From assembly GCA_045046905.1 (NCBI GenBank), contig JASFYU010000051.1:1-7912 (forward strand): a stretch of DNA of 7,912 nt. Direction: 5' to 3'. Origin of the DNA: JASFYU01 sp045046905 (lineage in GTDB: Bacteria; Bacteroidota; Bacteroidia; Flavobacteriales; Flavobacteriaceae). Within the stretch, counting starts at the first letter, position 1, and every line of letters begins with the position of its first letter. The notes under the pieces are model-generated. The model worked only from the letters and a program-made list of their open reading frames with translations, ran no database searches and had not been told where the DNA came from. The position numbers and the translations under genes were made by a program. Positions 6,295 through 7,912 of the stretch are shown here, in pieces.

Positions 6295-6945
6295 TTATTT
6301 CACTTTTACCGGTTTTAAAATTAAATCATGTTGTGCTGCTACCTTACCAAATTCTTCAGGGCTAAAAACTCTTGCTTCTTTACCCGGTGTTGCACCAACT
6401 TTTTTAAAGAAAGAAAGTAAGCCATCTTTATCATTTGGTATGATTGCGAAAATCAATTTTAAAGGCTCATTTCCGGTATTCTTAAAGGAATGGTATTCTC
6501 CTGGGGCTGTGTACCATACAAAGCCTTCTTTTACAGGGGTTTCAATACGCTTTTTATCTTCATAAGTTACAGCAATACCCTCGCCTGAAAGAAAATAAGC
6601 AATTTCTTCAGTTTTATCATGCCTGTGCTCAGGCAGAGCACCACCCACACCTAATTCATATTTTGCAAAACTTGCAGATGCATGCGGATGACTTTCGGCA
6701 TCCATATAGATTTGGAGTTTGCCACCTGTACCTAGCTTGTCTTTGCTTTCTGGGAATACCCAGAAATACTGTCCTGAATCTGGGTGCATTATGCTTCCAA
6801 CGGGTATTCCCTTTTTCGTTGGTATTTCTTTTTTAGTCGATTCTATTGCTTTAGTTCCACAACTTTGAAATAGTATGGCAAAACCATAAAGTGCAACTAA
6901 TAATATAGTGTTTTTCGATTGTTGATATTCTTTTCTTGTTTTCAT
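6295..6945 (-). CDS. Cupin-domain lipoprotein
   Basis: The 216-residue protein starts at ATG 6945 with a hydrophobic segment at 13-26 and FQSC, giving Cys29 as a probable lipid anchor. A single conserved cupin barrel covers about 75-172. Motif 1 is complete: Gly101, then His107, His109 and Glu114, then Gly121. Motif 2 carries the fourth ligand His152 in APGEYHSFKN. All four metal ligands of a mononuclear cupin are thus present, so metal binding is likely. The substrate is unknown; the family ranges from sugar-binding proteins to dioxygenases and isomerases, and a cell-envelope lipoprotein cupin is less common than a cytosolic one. The gene lies 184 bases after the broken HTCS gene and on the same strand; whether it was controlled by it is unknown. 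Confidence 0.8.
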   Translation of the reverse strand: MKTRKEYQQSKNTILLVALYGFAILFQSCGTKAIESTKKEIPTKKGIPVGSIMHPDSGQYFWVFPESKDKLGTGGKLQIYMDAESHPHASASFAKYELGVGGALPEHRHDKTEEIAYFLSGEGIAVTYEDKKRIETPVKEGFVWYTAPGEYHSFKNTGNEPLKLIFAIIPNDKDGLLSFFKKVGATPGKEARVFSPEEFGKVAAQHDLILKPVKVK

Positions 6946-7107
6946 AATTGTTGCATATTAGAGATTTTGATACAATAGTACAAGAGAAAGAAATAAGAGA
7001 TATGGACTATTTATGAGAACTCTAGCAGTATTTCTGCATATCAAGAAATAGCATTGACTATTCTTGCAAAAGAGGAGGTGCGTGAGGTGTAACTATTTGA
7101 GTGTAAG
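6946..7107. other. Intergenic region between HTCS remnant and cupin gene
   Basis: No gene is seen in these 162 bases, and no copy of the ACCAGTGGG repeat. Two overlapping small inverted repeats occur: GCAG/CTGC at 7025-7028 and 7034-7037, and ATTTCT/AGAAAT at 7030-7035 and 7044-7049. A cupin promoter must lie here if it is not read through from upstream, but no clear Bacteroidota TTG...TAnnTTTG promoter could be placed. Confidence 0.4.
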
Positions 7108-7491
7108 TTATTTGTTTATGTGATTTGGGGCTGTTCCGAATTCTTCTTTAAAAGCACGACTAAACCATGAAGGATCATTAAAACCGAGGTCATAGGCTAC
7201 TTCTGAAACTGTTTTGTCTGTGTTAACTAATACCTCCTTAGCCTTATGTAAGCGAAAAGAACGAATGTATACCGCTTTAGAAGTATCGGTAATTGCCTTT
7301 AATTTTCTATAGACTTGCGACTCACTCATGTTCAACTTTTGTGCGAGCTGTACTGAACCAAAAGTTGATTTATGCATTTCTTGAGAAATAATACCCACAA
7401 CTTTCTGAAGAAATTTTGTCTCAGGGGATACTTCTTTTAATGCTATTAATTGGCCAAAACTGTTTTTCGAAACCTTCTGGAGCATCTTTTT
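7108..7491 (-). pseudogene. HTCS regulator remnant: AraC-type HTH output domain
   Basis: This is the C-terminal part of a hybrid two-component regulator, separated from its receiver domain by a TGA at 7492-7494. It could be read alone from ATG 7485 (125 residues). The end is a typical AraC-family DNA-binding domain with both helix-turn-helix motifs: FGSVQLAQKLNMSESQVYRKLKA, and SEVAYDLGFNDPSWFSRAFK followed by EEFGTAPNHINK. Upstream of the TGA the frame is the same: LDQLVLL, stop, KKMLQKVSKN. Intact relatives normally carry an Arg at the stop position in a LVLLRKKMLQK-like linker (from memory of the family). The simplest reading is one base change, CGA or AGA to TGA, in a gene already cut by the IS. 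Reinitiation at ATG 7485 could in principle produce a free DNA-binding domain. Confidence 0.75.
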
Positions 7492-7795
7492 TCACAACAG
7501 TACTAATTGGTCTAGTCGTGTGAATAATTTTTCTTTTACAAAGGGTTTAGCTAAATAGGCATCGGCACCAAGCGACAGTCCTTTAATACGATCTTTTACA
7601 GTAACCTTTGCCGTTAATAGTATAATGGGAATATGATCGGTGCGTTCATCTTGTTTAAGTGTCGCACAAACCTCAAAACCATCTTTTTCTGGCATCATTA
7701 CATCACTGATAATAATGTCAGGAATCTTATCATAAGCCATATCTAATCCGATAGCGCCATTAATAGCATATAGGGTCTGGTATTTTCCTTTTAAA
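7492..7795 (-). pseudogene. HTCS regulator remnant: truncated receiver domain, cut by the IS
   Basis: Reading on the minus strand from the IS junction, the frame gives LKGKYQTLYAINGAIGLDMAYD and then IPDIIISDVMMPEKDGFEVC. It continues through ILLTAKVTVKDRIKGLSLGADAYLAKPF to LDQLVLL and TGA (7494-7492). This is a response-regulator receiver with the phospho-accepting Asp in SDVMMP and the conserved Lys in AKPF. The first beta strand with its acidic pair is missing, as are the histidine kinase and the periplasmic sensor expected upstream. They are replaced by the IS, and reading past the repeat the frame meets a TAA. A later ATG at 7740 (MAYDKIPD...) lies inside the domain. The intact gene would have encoded roughly 1300-1400 residues, the usual HTCS size, often tied to polysaccharide use. 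Confidence 0.75.
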
Positions 7796-7813
7796 CCTGA
7801 GTTCGACCTAAGG
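7794..7813 (-). repeat. Terminal inverted repeat of the right IS (left end)
   Basis: AACCTGAGTTCGACCTAAGG is the exact reverse complement of 78-97. It marks the point where the HTCS reading frame is interrupted. Bases on the element side differ from those beside the left copy, as expected if this is the opposite end of the element. Confidence 0.8.
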
Positions 7814-7912
7814 TTTGTTTACAGTTTAGATGCTTTTTTATTCAATTCGAAGCTGAATTTTAGAAAGACTAACGGGTTAATTTGATAAAATTAGGCGAGA
7901 AGTGGAAAAAAA
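7796..7912 (+). mobile_element. Left end of a second insertion sequence copy (partial)
   Basis: After the terminal repeat come about 100 AT-rich bases with no long open frame, ending at the window edge in an A-run preceded by GGCGAGAAGTGG. This does not match the transposase tail beside the left repeat on either strand, so it is best read as the non-coding leader before a transposase on the plus strand. The two IS copies would then be in direct orientation around 7.7 kb of host DNA. The assumption is that both repeats belong to the same element. Confidence 0.55.

Noticed and set aside
7071..7087. Strong Shine-Dalgarno-like AGGAGGTG on the plus strand
   Set aside because: No open reading frame follows it and it lies antisense to the local genes.
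1..7912. Classical composite transposon with resistance or defence cargo
   Set aside because: The cargo is ordinary host genes, both boundary host genes are cut mid-frame, and no resistance, toxin, nuclease or phage-defence gene is present.

Overview
The window is AT-rich and looks like a piece of a Bacteroidota genome, most likely a marine Flavobacteriaceae species of the Maribacter/Zobellia/Arenibacter kind. The evidence is a DUF5916-type C-terminus, a hybrid two-component (HTCS) tail with an AraC-type output domain, several lipoproteins with short Bacteroidota-style signal peptides, and a lack of Shine-Dalgarno-like sites. The genus is an inference; the phylum is well supported.

Both ends are insertion-sequence ends. 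A perfect 20-bp sequence (CCTTAGGTCGAACTCAGGTT) lies at 78-97 and again, inverted, at 7794-7813. Outside the left copy is the C-terminal end of a probable transposase (stop at 73-75). Outside the right copy is what looks like the leader of the same kind of element. The two elements appear to be in the same orientation, and the 7.7 kb between them is host DNA. Each cuts a host gene: the left one removes the front of a DUF5916 outer-membrane-type protein (plus strand, ends at 478), and the right one removes the front of an HTCS regulator (minus strand, 7108-7795). The HTCS remnant also has an in-frame TGA between its receiver and its HTH domain, so it is doubly broken.

Between them, all intact genes run on the minus strand. 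In transcription order they are: a cupin-domain lipoprotein (6295-6945); a histidine-rich TPR lipoprotein (4394-6085) tightly coupled to an SCO1/SenC-type lipoprotein (3746-4387); a PLP-dependent group II (aromatic-amino-acid type) decarboxylase (2174-3670); an SGNH/sialate-O-acetylesterase-like lipoprotein (1191-2018); and a DUF1569/DinB-like protein (551-1012). They do not form one recognisable pathway. The only clearly coupled pair is TPR-SCO.

The most unusual feature is a family of intergenic repeats. Five of the gene boundaries (about 508-550, 1022-1147, 2082-2179, 3685-3727, 6098-6220) carry variants of one structured unit. Its most conserved part, read on the plus strand, is TTCCCACCAGTGGGTTTAAT, a dyad. 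All copies have the same orientation, and in three cases the core ends 11-15 nt before the start codon of the next minus-strand gene. Some copies also share a second block (CCTCGAGGGTATTGACTT-like) that abuts or overlaps the stop codon of the preceding gene. It could be a REP/MITE-like mobile repeat, a shared operator, or an RNA leader element; the sequence alone does not decide.

No tRNA, rRNA, CRISPR array or convincing rho-independent terminator was seen, and no gene-free stretch exceeds 300 bases.
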